Assembly: GCF_014197435.1 (NCBI RefSeq)
Contig: NZ_JACIFP010000001.1
Coordinates: 248,001 to 312,000, forward strand
From: Gordonia humi
GTDB lineage: Bacteria > Actinomycetota > Actinomycetes > Mycobacteriales > Mycobacteriaceae
Direction of reading: 5' to 3'
DNA: 64,000 nt
Shown: positions 19,437 through 28,916 of the stretch, in pieces
How the letters are laid out: every line of letters starts with the position of its first letter
Numbering within the stretch: position 1 is the first letter of the stretch
Position numbers and translations under genes: made by a program
Notes under the pieces: generated by a model
Databases searched by the model: none
Told to the model about the DNA's origin: nothing
What the model saw: only the letters and a program-made list of their open reading frames with translations

Positions 19437-20307
19437 TCACAGCTCCCACAGCGACGCGATCGGCAGTCCGACGAGGTTCGCACCGAATTGCACCCCGTGA
19501 TCGGCGGTGCCGAGGACCACGCCGCCGGCGAACCGGTCTCCCAGCCGCTCGCTGAGACGTTGGAGTCCACGGAAGTGCTCGGGCCGATACGTCTGACTCG
19601 CCTTCACCTCCACACCGATCACCCTGTCGTCGTCGAGTTCGATGATGACATCGACCTCGATGCCGGATGTCTCCCGATAGTGGAAGAGGGAGAACCCCGT
19701 CTCACTCCACGTTCGCTGTTTGCCGAGTTCAGACACCACCAGCCCTTCGAGAAGCGGCCCGAGCAGTTCACCGCCGGTGACGAGATCGGTCGCGCACCCG
19801 GAGGTCACCCCGGCCAGATGCATAGCCGACGCAGAGTCTGCGACGACCGCCTTGGCCTTGCCCGCTTGTCGAGTGCGAAGACTGTTCGCCAACGGAGGGA
19901 TCGTCTCGACGAGATAGAGCGTCTCGACCAGGTCGAGATACGCCGTCATCGTGGTATCCGGAATATCCGCGTCTCGCGCCAGCTTGGCTCGAACCACTTC
20001 GCCCGATTGATTCGATGCGAGTAGCTTCAGCACGGTGGCAAGCCGCCGAGGATCGACCACCCGGCGAACGTCACGCGCGTCCCGTTGAACGATTCGGTCG
20101 ACATAACCGTCGAACCATGCCGAGCGGAGGCGAGACCCCCCGCCGGAAGGCATCGGGATAGCCGCCTGCAGCGAGCAGGTCCGCGTAGTCTCTTCGCGCA
20201 CAGGAGCTCCGGAACTCGACCGGATCGACGCCCCCCGACGAGGCGGGTCACGAAATCATCGACCCGGCCGTTGATCTCTCCCTGACTCAGGTCCTTGATG
20301 TTCAAAG
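19437..20307 (-). pseudogene. Truncated and frameshifted AAA-14/DUF4143 ATPase remnant
   Basis: The C-terminal half of a DUF4143-type ATPase. Reading from 20307, LNIKDLSQGEINGRVDDFVTRLV is in one frame, then LLAAGGYPDAFRR in a second, then SAWFDGYVDRIVQRDARDVRRVVDPRRLATVLKLLA through to ASLWEL in a third. The frame changes coincide with two runs of six C/G (20231-20236 and 20136-20141). In each case one base fewer would restore the frame. The P-loop AAA domain that should precede is missing altogether because a stop codon lies just upstream of 20307. The C-terminal domain retains the nuclease-like pattern GIEVDVIIELDDDRVIGVEVKAS. Intact relatives are thought to be antitoxin-like or replication-linked ATPases of unknown role. 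A dead gene either way. Confidence 0.75.
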
Positions 20308-20446
20308 TGGCAATACATCAGTTCTACCGTCGAGGGTAGAAGTTTGTGCTGAACTCGCGGCCCCGCGCAACCCGAACCTCTGCGCGTCGCCGACGGCTAT
20401 ACGAGGTCGGCGCCGCGTATTCGGTCCAATTCCGCGACAGACGGAA

Positions 20447-20480
20447 AGGTCCCGCTTCCCCGATCGGGGAAGCGGGACCT
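20447..20480 (-). terminator. Hairpin terminator of clpB
   Basis: 34-bp perfect palindrome with arms AGGTCCCGCTTCCCCGA and its complement, 16 bp after the clpB stop. On the minus strand it is followed by TTTCC. Strong candidate for a rho-independent-like terminator. Confidence 0.75.
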
Positions 20481-20495
20481 CTGATCTGGGCCGGA

Positions 20496-23048
20496 TCAGC
20501 CGACGCTCAACGACTCTCCGTCGCCTGCCACGTCCACCGCCACGACGTCGCCGTCGCGGACGTCACCGGCCAGCAGCGCCTTGGCGAGCCGGTCGCCGAT
20601 GGCCTGCTGCACCAGACGGCGCAGCGGGCGCGCACCGTACAGCGGATCGAATCCGCGCTCGGCCAACCACTCCTTGGCCTTCGGTGTCACCTGCAGATCC
20701 AGGCGACGCTGGGCCAGCCGCTTGCCGAGCTGCGCGAGCTGAATGTCGACGATCGACACCAGTTCCTCCGGGCTCAGCGCGTCGAAGATCACGACGTCGT
20801 CGAGACGGTTGATGAACTCCGGCTTGAACGCCGCGCGGACGGCCGCCATCACCTGGTCCTTGTCACCCCCGGCGCCCAGATTGGACGTCAGGATGAGGAT
20901 GGTGTTGCGGAAGTCCACCGTGCGCCCCTGACCGTCGGTCAGACGGCCTTCGTCGAGGACCTGCAACAGCACGTCGAACACGTCCGGGTGCGCCTTCTCG
21001 ACCTCGTCGAACAGGACCACCGAGTACGGCCGACGGCGCACGGCTTCGGTCAGCTGACCACCCGCCTCGTAGCCGACGTACCCGGGAGGGGCACCGACCA
21101 GGCGAGCGACGCTGTGCTTCTCGCCGTACTCGCTCATGTCGATCCGAATGATCGCGCGCTCGTCGTCGAACAGGAACTCGCCGAGTGCCTTCGCCAGCTC
21201 CGTCTTGCCGACACCGGTCGGTCCGAGGAACAGGAACGAACCGAGCGGCCGGTTCGGATCGGCGACGCCGGCCCGAGCACGACGCACGGCGTCCGACACC
21301 GCGGCCACGGGAGCCCTCTGACCGATGACGCGCTTGCCGAGCTCGTCCTCCATGCGCAGCAGCTTCGCGGTCTCACCCTCGAGCATCTTGCCCGCGGGCA
21401 CACCGGTCCACGCCGACACGACCTCGGCGACGTCGTCGGGTCCGACCTCCTCCTGCAGCATCACGTCCTGGTCGGGGTCGCCGCCGGTCTTCTCGATGGC
21501 GGCTTCCAGTTCCTTCTCCAGACCCGGGATGCGGCCGTAGCGCAGCTCGGCGGCCTGCCCCAGATCTCCGTCGCGCTCGGCACGATCGGCTTCGCCGCGG
21601 AGCCGCTCCAGCTCTTCCTTGACGTCGCGGATCGCGTCGATCGCGGTCTTCTCGCCCTGCCAGCGCGCGAGCAGCTCGTTGAGCTTCTCGCGGTGGTCGG
21701 CCAATTCGACGCGCAGCTTCTCCAGACGGTCCTTCGACGCGGCGTCGGTCTCCTTCTCCAGGGCGACCTCCTCCACCTCGAGGCGTCGGACGATTCGCTC
21801 GACCTCGTCGATCTCGACGGGACGCGAGTCGATCTCCATGCGCAGTCGCGACGCGGCCTCGTCGACCAGGTCGATTGCCTTGTCCGGCAGGAAACGCGAG
21901 GTGATGTAGCGGTCCGAGAGCGTCGCGGCCGACACCAGCGCGGAGTCGGTGATGCGCACGCCGTGGTGCACCTCGTACCGGTCCTTGAGTCCGCGCAGGA
22001 TGCCGATGGTGTCCTCCACCGACGGCTCCCCGACGTAGACCTGCTGGAAGCGGCGTTCGAGGGCGGCGTCCTTCTCGATGTACTGGCGGTACTCCTCGAG
22101 AGTCGTCGCACCGACCAGCCTCAGCTCACCGCGGGCGAGCATCGGCTTGATCATGTTGCCCGCGTCCATCGCCGACTCGCCGGTGGCACCGGCGCCGACG
22201 ATGGTGTGCAGCTCGTCGATGAACGTGATGATCTGTCCGTCCGAGCCCTTGATCTCGTCGAGGACGGCCTTCAAGCGCTCTTCGAACTCGCCACGGTACT
22301 TGGCACCGGCGACCATCGATCCGAGGTCGAGCGAGATGACGGTCTTCCCGCGCAGCGACTCCGGCACATCGCCCGCGACCACGCGCTGGGCGAGTCCTTC
22401 GACGATGGCCGTCTTGCCGACGCCCGGCTCGCCGATGAGCACCGGATTGTTCTTGGTACGACGGGACAGGACCTGCACCACGCGACGGATCTCGCTGTCG
22501 CGGCCGATCACCGGGTCGAGGTCGCCTTCGCGGGCTCGTTTGGTGAGGTCGGTCGAGTACTTCTCGAGTGCCTGATACGTCGACTCGGGATCTTCGCTCG
22601 TCACACGTCCGGTGCCGCGGACCGACACGAACGCCTCGCGCAGCGCCTCGGGCGACGCTCCCGCGTTGGTGAGCAGTTTCGCGACGTCGGAGTCGCCGGT
22701 GGCGAGGCCGACCATCAGGTGTTCGGTGGAGACGTAATCGTCGCCCATCTCGGTCGCAAGGTTCTGCGCGGCGGTGACCACGGCGATCGCCTCACGAGAG
22801 AGCGTCGGCTGCCCGCTGTTGCTGGCCACTGTCGGAGCACGTCCGACAAGAGCGTTCGCCTCGGCACGCATATGCGCAGGGTCGACGCCGACCGCCTTGA
22901 GCAGCGGCGACGCGATGCCATCGGTCTGTTCGAGCAGCGCGGCGAGAATGTGTGCGGGGCGCACGTCGGGGTTGTTCGACGCCGCGGCGTCCTGGACAGC
23001 AGCCTGCAGCGCAGCCTGCGTCTTGGTCGTGGGAGTGAAGCTGTCCAC
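20496..23048 (-). CDS. clpB: ATP-dependent disaggregase ClpB
   Basis: 850 residues. ClpB works with DnaK to rescue aggregated proteins. The N-terminal Clp repeat domain spans residues 1-145. AAA-1 has [17 protein letters not shown] and IIDELHT-type Walker B ([12 protein letters not shown]). The coiled-coil middle domain lies at about 395-525 with heptads around [28 protein letters not shown]-2 has [16 protein letters not shown] and [10 protein letters not shown]. The C-terminus ends after a D2 small domain and lacks a ClpP-binding loop. The start gives the typical [18 protein letters not shown]. Regulation is probably by HspR and a SigH-class promoter (see 23133-23165). Confidence 0.97.
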   Translation of the reverse strand: MDSFTPTTKTQAALQAAVQDAAASNNPDVRPAHILAALLEQTDGIASPLLKAVGVDPAHMRAEANALVGRAPTVASNSGQPTLSREAIAVVTAAQNLATEMGDDYVSTEHLMVGLATGDSDVAKLLTNAGASPEALREAFVSVRGTGRVTSEDPESTYQALEKYSTDLTKRAREGDLDPVIGRDSEIRRVVQVLSRRTKNNPVLIGEPGVGKTAIVEGLAQRVVAGDVPESLRGKTVISLDLGSMVAGAKYRGEFEERLKAVLDEIKGSDGQIITFIDELHTIVGAGATGESAMDAGNMIKPMLARGELRLVGATTLEEYRQYIEKDAALERRFQQVYVGEPSVEDTIGILRGLKDRYEVHHGVRITDSALVSAATLSDRYITSRFLPDKAIDLVDEAASRLRMEIDSRPVEIDEVERIVRRLEVEEVALEKETDAASKDRLEKLRVELADHREKLNELLARWQGEKTAIDAIRDVKEELERLRGEADRAERDGDLGQAAELRYGRIPGLEKELEAAIEKTGGDPDQDVMLQEEVGPDDVAEVVSAWTGVPAGKMLEGETAKLLRMEDELGKRVIGQRAPVAAVSDAVRRARAGVADPNRPLGSFLFLGPTGVGKTELAKALGEFLFDDERAIIRIDMSEYGEKHSVARLVGAPPGYVGYEAGGQLTEAVRRRPYSVVLFDEVEKAHPDVFDVLLQVLDEGRLTDGQGRTVDFRNTILILTSNLGAGGDKDQVMAAVRAAFKPEFINRLDDVVIFDALSPEELVSIVDIQLAQLGKRLAQRRLDLQVTPKAKEWLAERGFDPLYGARPLRRLVQQAIGDRLAKALLAGDVRDGDVVAVDVAGDGESLSVG

Positions 23049-23132
23049 TGGGTTGCCTTTCCGTAGATCGGAGTCCGGAACCTTCTTCCAGACTTAAGTC
23101 TATACGGCTCATGTTTGCCGTTCGATCAGTTC

Positions 23133-23165
23133 AACTCAGTCAGGGTTGAGTCTGTTCCGCTTAAG
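23133..23165 (-). promoter_or_regulatory. Overlapping HAIR box and SigH-type promoter of clpB
   Basis: Read on the minus strand, CTTAAGC-GGAACAG-ACTCAAC (23165-23145) matches the HspR-binding HAIR consensus CTTGAGT-N7-ACTCAAG at 11 of 14 arm positions with the exact 7-bp spacer. Inside it GGAACA (23158-23153) followed after 17 bp by GTT (23135-23133) fits the SigH/SigR consensus GGAAYA-N16-20-GTT. The site lies about 90-115 bp upstream of the clpB start. Heat- and thiol-oxidative-stress control by HspR and SigH is known for clpB in mycobacteria and streptomycetes; here it is inferred. Confidence 0.7.
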
Positions 23166-23642
23166 TTTGGCCATGTCGGTGATATGCATCACCCACCATG
23201 TTGCCGCAGACGCTCGGAGTCTGTGCTGACGGACCACAGTCTGGTTTCTGGACTCTCACGCCACATCTGCCCATTCGTTGGAAAATCCGGAATGAGGAAG
23301 TGCCATGATCGATGCCCGAACCGCTTCGGATGCATTCCCGAGCCGCTCGGGCCTGCCGACTTCAAGAAGCGTATCGGTGCTGAGCGCGATGCGCTGACGG
23401 TCCAGAGACTTCGCTGTTTGCCCTGTCACCTGTTACAGATCGTCAGGCATCATCGCAGTTCACGGTCGTCTGCGCGCCGAGTCCAGACCCTCACTCAAGG
23501 TTCCGGTCGAGACTTTCGCAGTCGACGCAGGTCCCGTGTCCAGGCTGAGGCACCAGAGTTGCCGCGCCGCCAATGCCGAGCGTGTGACCACGAGCGGGGG
23601 ACGACCTTCGGCGCAGCGCGTCGACCGGCCGTATGCCCTTAC
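23166..23642. other. 477-bp region without a recognisable gene
   Basis: This stretch between the clpB promoter and the ABC permease is somewhat less GC-rich than its neighbours and contains open frames on the plus strand, but their translations have no domain, poor codon usage for a high-GC actinobacterium (many Cys, His and Ser) and no ribosome site. A decayed gene is possible. No repeat or structured RNA was recognised. Confidence 0.4.
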
Positions 23643-24437
23643 TCAGTTGCGTTCGCGCGCCAAGTACCGAGTTCCCGCGTCGAGCACGAATCCTAGTACG
23701 CCGATCACGACGATGACCGCCATCACCTGGTCGTACGCCAGCTGGTCACGCGCGTTGAGGATCTGGTAGCCGAGCCCGGATCGCACGCCAAGCATCTCCG
23801 CTGGAACCAGCACGACCCATGCGATACCCAATGCCACCCGCACTCCGGTCTGCACGTGCCCTCTGATGGCCGGCACCACCACATGAATCACCAGCTCCGA
23901 TCGGCTGGCGTCGAAGCTGCGTGCGACCGCCAAGAACCCCGGGTCGATCGCGGCGACTCCTGCCGCGGTGTTGATGACGATCGGCCAGACGGCGGCGATG
24001 GCGATCAGGAAGATCACCGGTTGATTACCGATGCCGAAGACCATGACCGCGATGGGCGCCCACGACAGCGGTGAGATCATTCGCAGGAACGATACGAGCG
24101 GGCTGACTGCCCGCTCGAGCGTGGTGCTGAGTCCGACAAGAAGGCCGATGGGGATTCCTACGACGATGGCGATCAGCAACCCGACCACCAATCGCCACAG
24201 GCTCAGTCCGATATCGGGCAGCAGCACACCACGGGAGAACATGTCGACCAGCGCCGGACCCACGTTCTGGGGCGCGAACTGACGGGTGAGTGAGTCGGCG
24301 GCCGGCACCACAGAAGTCCCGATCCACCACAGAACGATCGCCACCGCGACGGTGAGCGCGGGCGACCACAGCCGTGAACCGATCGCGCTTCGCGTCGACT
24401 CCGCAGGCTCCGACGAAACAACGTTCGACGTGGTCAT
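23643..24437 (-). CDS. ABC transporter permease, Ssu/Tau/nitrate type
   Basis: 264 residues with six membrane helices and the BPD-transporter EAA-like loop (AGVAAIDPGFLAVARSFDASRSELVIHVVVPAIRGHVQTGVRVALG). This is the SsuC/TauC family, which imports sulfonates, taurine, nitrate or related small oxyanions. The ATG overlaps the stop of the binding-protein gene by four bases. It is the last gene of the five-gene operon. Nothing in the permease fixes the substrate. Confidence 0.88.
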   Translation of the reverse strand: MTTSNVVSSEPAESTRSAIGSRLWSPALTVAVAIVLWWIGTSVVPAADSLTRQFAPQNVGPALVDMFSRGVLLPDIGLSLWRLVVGLLIAIVVGIPIGLLVGLSTTLERAVSPLVSFLRMISPLSWAPIAVMVFGIGNQPVIFLIAIAAVWPIVINTAAGVAAIDPGFLAVARSFDASRSELVIHVVVPAIRGHVQTGVRVALGIAWVVLVPAEMLGVRSGLGYQILNARDQLAYDQVMAVIVVIGVLGFVLDAGTRYLARERN

Positions 24438-25596
24438 GGTTGCACCTGTTCGATTCTGGTGAGGGATGCAGGCAGTCCGAGTGCGACCGGACCGCCCGAC
24501 CTGTCGATGGCGGATCGGACGAAGCGATCATCGACGAGATCGGCATGGACCGACGCCGCATCGAGGCGGTCGAGGAATCTCCGGTCACCGTCGACGACGG
24601 TGTTCTGCATCTCGGTGACGAGACGTTCGCTGAAGCCGGCGTACGGGAACGCCTCGAACCCCAGCTGCTGCGGTTGCCAGTCGGGGTGTCGCACCTGATA
24701 TTCGGACTGCCGATAGGTCAGCGCCTTCGCGATCGCGGGTTCCGCCTGCGGCAAGTACTTTCCGGTCGACAGATCAACCGCTGCCCGCGCACGGCCGTGC
24801 CCGATCAGGCGTTGCGCGTCGACGACTGCATTCATCAGACTCTGCACCGCCTGGGGTCGTTCGTCGATCGCCCGCTGATGCACGAGCAGCGCACAACACG
24901 CATGCCGGCGCCACACACCCCGAGGAAGGTGTGGATGCGACCGATTCCCAGGCTCTCGGCGACCGCGTTGAACGGATCAGCCACCACGTAGCCTGCGATC
25001 GATCCGTTCGCGAGTGCGGGAACCATGTCGGCCGGGCTCATCACAATCAGTTCGACAGTCCGTGCGGACTTGGACGCCGACTGCCGAACGACAGGACGTA
25101 GTCCCCGATCCCGAAACATCCGCTGCAGAATGATGTTGTGGATCGACCACCAGAACGGGATCGCGACCTGCCTGCCCGCCAACTGCTCCAGGTCGACGAT
25201 GTCGGGCGATACGGTCAACGCCGAGCCGTTTGTGTGATTCCACCCCACGACGCGGACGGAACTGCCGAGCGAGTAGCGGATCTGAACAGCCATCGGCATG
25301 AGGAGATGGACGACGTCGACCTGACGAGTCACGAAGGCTTCTGCGAGCGACGCCCAACTCCGGAACAGAGTCGGCCTCGCCTCACTCACCGAGGTTCCCG
25401 CGTACAGCCCGGCCGCATGGGCGATGAGCAGCGGCGCGGCATCGGTTATCGGCAGATACCCCACCCGCAACTGTCGTGAGCCGTCCGCCGGACCGGCCAG
25501 CGCCGTGCGCCCGAGATCGGCGACGCCCGCGATGCCGCCCGCGACTGCGAGTCCGCCGATCCCGGACAGCAGAGTCCTGCGTGACACGCCGGTCAT
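24434..25596 (-). pseudogene. ABC substrate-binding protein, Tat-exported, interrupted by a frameshift
   Basis: From ATG 25596 the protein begins with a twin-arginine signal (SRRTLLSGIGGLAVAGGIAG) and continues as an NMT1/SsuA-type binding protein (LRVGYLPITDAAPLLIAHAAGLYAG) to HTFLG near residue 226. There the frame breaks. Inserting one base between 24917 and 24918 turns G-T into a GAT codon and gives HTFLG-D-VWRRHACCALLVHQRAID, joining the downstream frame that runs to 24434 with 150 further residues ending SLTRIEQVQP. The whole would be about 387 residues, longer than most SsuA proteins. Either a real inactivating deletion or a sequencing error. Starts and stops overlap its neighbours by ATGA on both sides. 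Confidence 0.8.
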
Positions 25597-26324
25597 GACC
25601 GCTCGCCGACGGGGTCGCGGTAGCTGTCGAATATCGCCGAACGCAGCACCGGGTCGACGCGGTCGGCGGACTCCAGGCACCACTGCCCTCGGATCGTGCC
25701 ATTGTCCCCGAGCAAGACGATCCGATCGGCGAGTTCGAGCGCTTCTTCGACATCGTGCGTCACGAGGACCACCGTCATGCCCAGCTCGTCCGCGAGCTCG
25801 GCCAACCAGCCGCGCAGGTCTCCACGAACGGCCGGATCGAGCGCGCTGAACGGTTCGTCGAGCAGTAGCAGGCGGGGCGCGACCGCGGCCGCACGAATGA
25901 TCGCCACTCGCTGCGCCTGCCCACCCGACAATTGAGCGGGTCGACGCTGAGCAAGAGCGTCCAGGCCGAACCGACTCAACAGATCACGGGCGCGGTTGCC
26001 ATCGATTCGATCCCGTTGGGATGCGAAGCGCTGCCCGAACTCGACGTTCTCCAGCACGGTGAGCCACGGCATCAACAGCGGCTGCTGGAAGACGACGCCG
26101 GTGTGTGAGCGCGTGGCGGACTCACTGCCGGACCATTCGACGATCCCGGAGTCGAGCGTGTCGAGCCCGGCGAGCACTCGCAGCAGCGTCGACTTGCCGC
26201 TGCCACTCTTGCCCAGGACTGCGACGAACTCGCGATCGCCAATCGTCAGATCGACGCCTGAGAGCGCCACGTGGCCACGGAACTCCTTGCCGCCATTGAC
26301 TATTCGAACTGCGCTAGTTCCCAC
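25593..26324 (-). CDS. ABC transporter ATP-binding protein, Ssu/Tau type
   Basis: 243 residues from a GTG at 26324, which is the last plausible start before the domain and overlaps the upstream gene by 25 bp. Walker A is GKSGSGKST, the Q-loop is VFQQPLLMPWLTVLENVEFG, the signature LSGGQAQR, Walker B LLLLDEPFSALD and the H-loop VTHDVEEA. The MPWLTVLENV and DPAVRGDLRGWLAEL blocks are typical of nitrate/sulfonate importers. It powers the permease at 23643. Confidence 0.92.
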   Translation of the reverse strand: MGTSAVRIVNGGKEFRGHVALSGVDLTIGDREFVAVLGKSGSGKSTLLRVLAGLDTLDSGIVEWSGSESATRSHTGVVFQQPLLMPWLTVLENVEFGQRFASQRDRIDGNRARDLLSRFGLDALAQRRPAQLSGGQAQRVAIIRAAAVAPRLLLLDEPFSALDPAVRGDLRGWLAELADELGMTVVLVTHDVEEALELADRIVLLGDNGTIRGQWCLESADRVDPVLRSAIFDSYRDPVGERS

Positions 26325-27356
26325 CGCAATTGCCCTTCCGACGGTGACTGAATTGGCAGGAACGCGATCTCGCGAAAGCGCCTGTTCACCGCGGTTCCGC
26401 TCGCGTATCCGGCGCCGCCGCACAGTGTCGCCTCCAGTCGCGCGCCGGTCACCGCGAGCCGCCCGGCGTCGAGCCGCAGTCGGAGAAGGTCGGCGGGCGT
26501 CACCGAGTCGGGAGCCTGCGCGAACCGGTACAACCGATTCCGCACCGAGTCACGGTCTGACTCGAGGGCCGACGCCTCGTCAGCGAACACGTGGTTGATC
26601 CCAGTCAGCTTCCTTCGACAACCGTCGATCGTGGCCGACGCCGCCCCGCTGCAGAACGCGAACTGCAGCAGGAGGAAGGTGGGGCGAATCGCCCCGACGA
26701 AGCCGGCCAGGTCGTCGGTCACCACATCCGCCGCGGCGACAGCGACTCCATTCAGTTCCAGCGAGGTCGACGCCGTCGAACCGAGTGCCATGAGTGCGGG
26801 CTCCGGATTGATCCGAACGCCGGGAGCATCAGACCGGACGACGACGACAGACGAGCCCCCGTGCTCGTCCCGAACCGGGAGGACGATCAGCGAATCGGCG
26901 AACACGTTGGACGCCCAGTGGATCGGACCGTCCACGAGGACTCCGCCGTCGACGTGCCGAGATGTGGTGGCCACCTGTCCCAATCCGACGACCTGTTTGA
27001 GGCCCGCGGCCATCGCGGTCACTCCGATGCGAGTCCCGGAGAGCAGCGAGTCCAGATGCGTGTCACGCAGACCCTGTGGCGCGCGCGACGTACTCCGCCG
27101 TCATCCGCTGGGCCCACAGCGAGAACCCCACCGACAGGCTGGCGATCGACGTACTCTCGATGATCTCGACCATCGTGGACAGATCACCGCCGTCGATGCC
27201 GTGGTGAAGAAGTCCCGCCGCCCCCGCCGATGCGATGTCGGCGCGAGTATCGGCCACACCCATGTCCAGGTCGGCGGCTCGCTCGGCCACGGAATCACCG
27301 AAAGCGACGAGCCCCTCCCGGCACAGCGGGGTGGAGAATGCGGACACGGCGGTCAT
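26300..27356 (-). pseudogene. Acyl-CoA dehydrogenase-like (SfnB/DszC-like) gene with a frameshift
   Basis: The first frame (ATG 27356, TGA at about 27063) gives an N-terminal helical domain ending MTAEYVARATGS. Skipping the single base at 27068 continues in frame as RDTHLDSLLSGTRIGVTAMAAGLKQVVGLGQV, then a middle beta domain (GPIHWASNVFADSLIVLPV) and a C-terminal helical domain to 26302. The whole would be about 350 residues, the size of ACAD-fold flavin enzymes. In operons with Ssu-type importers such proteins (SfnB, DszC relatives) are FMN monooxygenases for organosulfur compounds; that role is inferred from context. Its ATG overlaps the stop of the DUF4242 gene. The defect may be real or an error. 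Confidence 0.75.
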
Positions 27357-27880
27357 CCCTGAAGTCGGTGGAGGCGATCCACAGGCGTGGAGACCGCATC
27401 ACGGGCCCGGAGTACGGCTGCCTCGTCGGGGGCGTCGTAGAAGCACAGGCATTTGTCCGTGTCCTCCCGGACGTACGTACGCAGGAAGCTCACCTCCGGG
27501 ACGTCGGCGTACTTCGGCGCGTTCGCCTTCTTCCGCGCGAAGTAGGTGTCCATGTCGATCTCGGCGGGGATGTCCCACTCCACCAAGTAGCCCGCCGTGG
27601 GGCGCGCCGCTTTCACCTGATCGAGCTCGGCGCCGACGAGCCGCACCTCATCGGGCCCGACGACGGCTGTCGCCTCGAGCGTCGCGAGATCGGCAGTGTT
27701 CGCGGCCTGAGAGTCGCTGAATTCGGTGATCACGAACAGCTTCGCGGCGCCCTCGGTCACTTGCGTCTCGATCAGGCTGCCGCCTGCGTCACGTACTACG
27801 GTGTCGACACTCTTGATCAGAGCTTCGACCTCTCCCGGCTCGCGTACGGCAGGAGTGATCTCGTGGAGGTAGAGGGCCAT
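27353..27880 (-). CDS. DUF4242 (SCO4226-like nickel-binding) protein
   Basis: 175 residues from ATG 27880. The C-terminal half shows the DUF4242 pattern: YLVEWDIPAEIDMDTYFARKKANAPKYADVPEVSFLRTYVREDTDKCLCFYDAPDEAAVLRARDAV. The N-terminal half (LHEITPAV...LIETQVTEGAAKLFVITEFS) looks like a second ferredoxin-like copy. Family members such as SCO4226 bind nickel, but the cellular role is unknown. It is the first gene of the transporter operon, and the divergent TetR gene shares its 177-bp promoter region. Its TGA overlaps the ATG of the next gene. Confidence 0.8.
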   Translation of the reverse strand: MALYLHEITPAVREPGEVEALIKSVDTVVRDAGGSLIETQVTEGAAKLFVITEFSDSQAANTADLATLEATAVVGPDEVRLVGAELDQVKAARPTAGYLVEWDIPAEIDMDTYFARKKANAPKYADVPEVSFLRTYVREDTDKCLCFYDAPDEAAVLRARDAVSTPVDRLHRLQG

Positions 27881-28008
27881 GGTGGACGCCTTTCGTCGAA
27901 GTTGTTGGAACGGACCCCGCTCACACGCGGAACGTGGCGGCGAGGGCGGTGAGTCTTGTGGCGGCTCAGGCGAACTCCGAGCCGCCGACTCACATGGCGA
28001 CAATACCC

Positions 28009-28026
28009 AGACAGACAGGTCTGTCT
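28009..28026. promoter_or_regulatory. TetR operator between the DUF4242 operon and tetR
   Basis: AGACAGAC-AG-GTCTGTCT is a perfect inverted repeat with 8-bp arms and a 2-bp centre. It lies 31 bp upstream of the TetR start and 128 bp upstream of the divergent DUF4242 start. The size and position suit a TetR dimer site repressing both promoters. Confidence 0.75.
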
Positions 28027-28057
28027 AGATGCTGTGGAGGCGTATACCCTCGGAGTC

Positions 28058-28669
28058 ATGAGCACCACATCCCACCCCGAGGGCGCCACCGAGGCCGCCA
28101 TCGAAGCAACCGCACCAGCCGATCGACTCTTGGCTGCTGCTTCGAAATTGTTTGCCGCACAGGGGATTAGAGCATCTGGCATCGATACGATCTTGCGTGA
28201 TGCCGGGGTGGCGAAGGCGAGTCTCTACAGCACTTTCGGCTCCAAAGACGCGCTCATTCTGGCCTACCTCCAGTATCTAGATCAGACTGATCGCAATCGC
28301 TGGCAGAGCGCGACCGACGCCCTCACCGAGCCTCATGCCAAGGTGCTGGCGTTCTTCGACCTGGCAATCGCCGGCGCCCCGGACCGCAATTTCCGCGGCT
28401 GCCAGTACGCGAATGCGGCAACCGAGTTCCCCGACACCGAGCTGCCGCCCATCACCGAGCACCGTCGATGGTTCGTCGACACGGTTGCCGCCCTCCTGGC
28501 CGACATCGGTGTCGCCGACCCCGACAGCACCACACAGCGGATCCAGGTGATCTACGACGGCGCACTGTCCGGCTCCAAATTGGCCCGCTCTGTCGAACCG
28601 ATCCGCATCGCCAGGGAGATGGCGAGGGACCTCATGGGCACATCGACCCGACGTCGACAGGCGCAGTGA
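28058..28669 (+). CDS. TetR/AcrR-family transcriptional regulator
   Basis: 203 residues from ATG 28058. The N-terminal helix-turn-helix spans residues 25-70: ADRLLAAASKLFAAQGIRASGIDTILRDAGVAKASLYSTFGSKDALILAYL. The ligand domain contains GCQYANAATEFPD, as in the TetR_C-type regulators of the YxaF/LmrA branch. An operator-like palindrome sits just upstream, so autoregulation and control of the divergent transporter operon are likely. The effector is unknown. Confidence 0.88.
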   Translation: MSTTSHPEGATEAAIEATAPADRLLAAASKLFAAQGIRASGIDTILRDAGVAKASLYSTFGSKDALILAYLQYLDQTDRNRWQSATDALTEPHAKVLAFFDLAIAGAPDRNFRGCQYANAATEFPDTELPPITEHRRWFVDTVAALLADIGVADPDSTTQRIQVIYDGALSGSKLARSVEPIRIAREMARDLMGTSTRRRQAQ

Positions 28670-28847
28670 CGACTGCGAGTTCACAGCACGTCTCCGATCG
28701 CGAGGACATGAGTCGGCGATCGATCACGGACAGCGAGTCTCGGGTCCGTCCTCGGGCAGATCACTCACCGTCGAGCCGACCGCGCTCGTTCACACCGCCG
28801 GCCGACGGTCGACACGGCACGAAGAGCGACTCGAGGGATACGCTACA

Positions 28848-28865
28848 ATAATTTAAAGTAGATTA
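28848..28865 (-). promoter_or_regulatory. AT-rich island operator, site 1 of 6
   Basis: On the minus strand it reads TAATCTACTTTAAATTAT, 16 of 18 positions matching TARTCTAAKKTMAATTAA, and is a near-palindrome around a single central base. It is 52 bp upstream of the hydrolase ATG at 28917 in a 35-bp block that is nearly all A/T, inside otherwise GC-rich DNA. See the finding on the shared motif. Confidence 0.55.
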
Positions 28866-28916
28866 TATTTATTGGCTGTCGCTCACCGAGCGAACGTCTT
28901 GACGGGAGAAGCACTG

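Noticed and set aside
23115..23696. Plus-strand open frame of 193 codons between clpB and the ABC permease
   Set aside because: It overlaps the clpB promoter and the permease 3' end, has no ribosome site or domain and is unusually rich in Cys, His and Ser. It is most likely a chance frame in non-coding DNA.
28058..28669. A KstR-type steroid regulator for the island
   Set aside because: The TetR at 28058 has its own operator facing the transporter operon. The island sites lack the KstR (TAGAAC-GTTCTA) and KstR2 (AAGCAAG-CTTGCTT) motifs.
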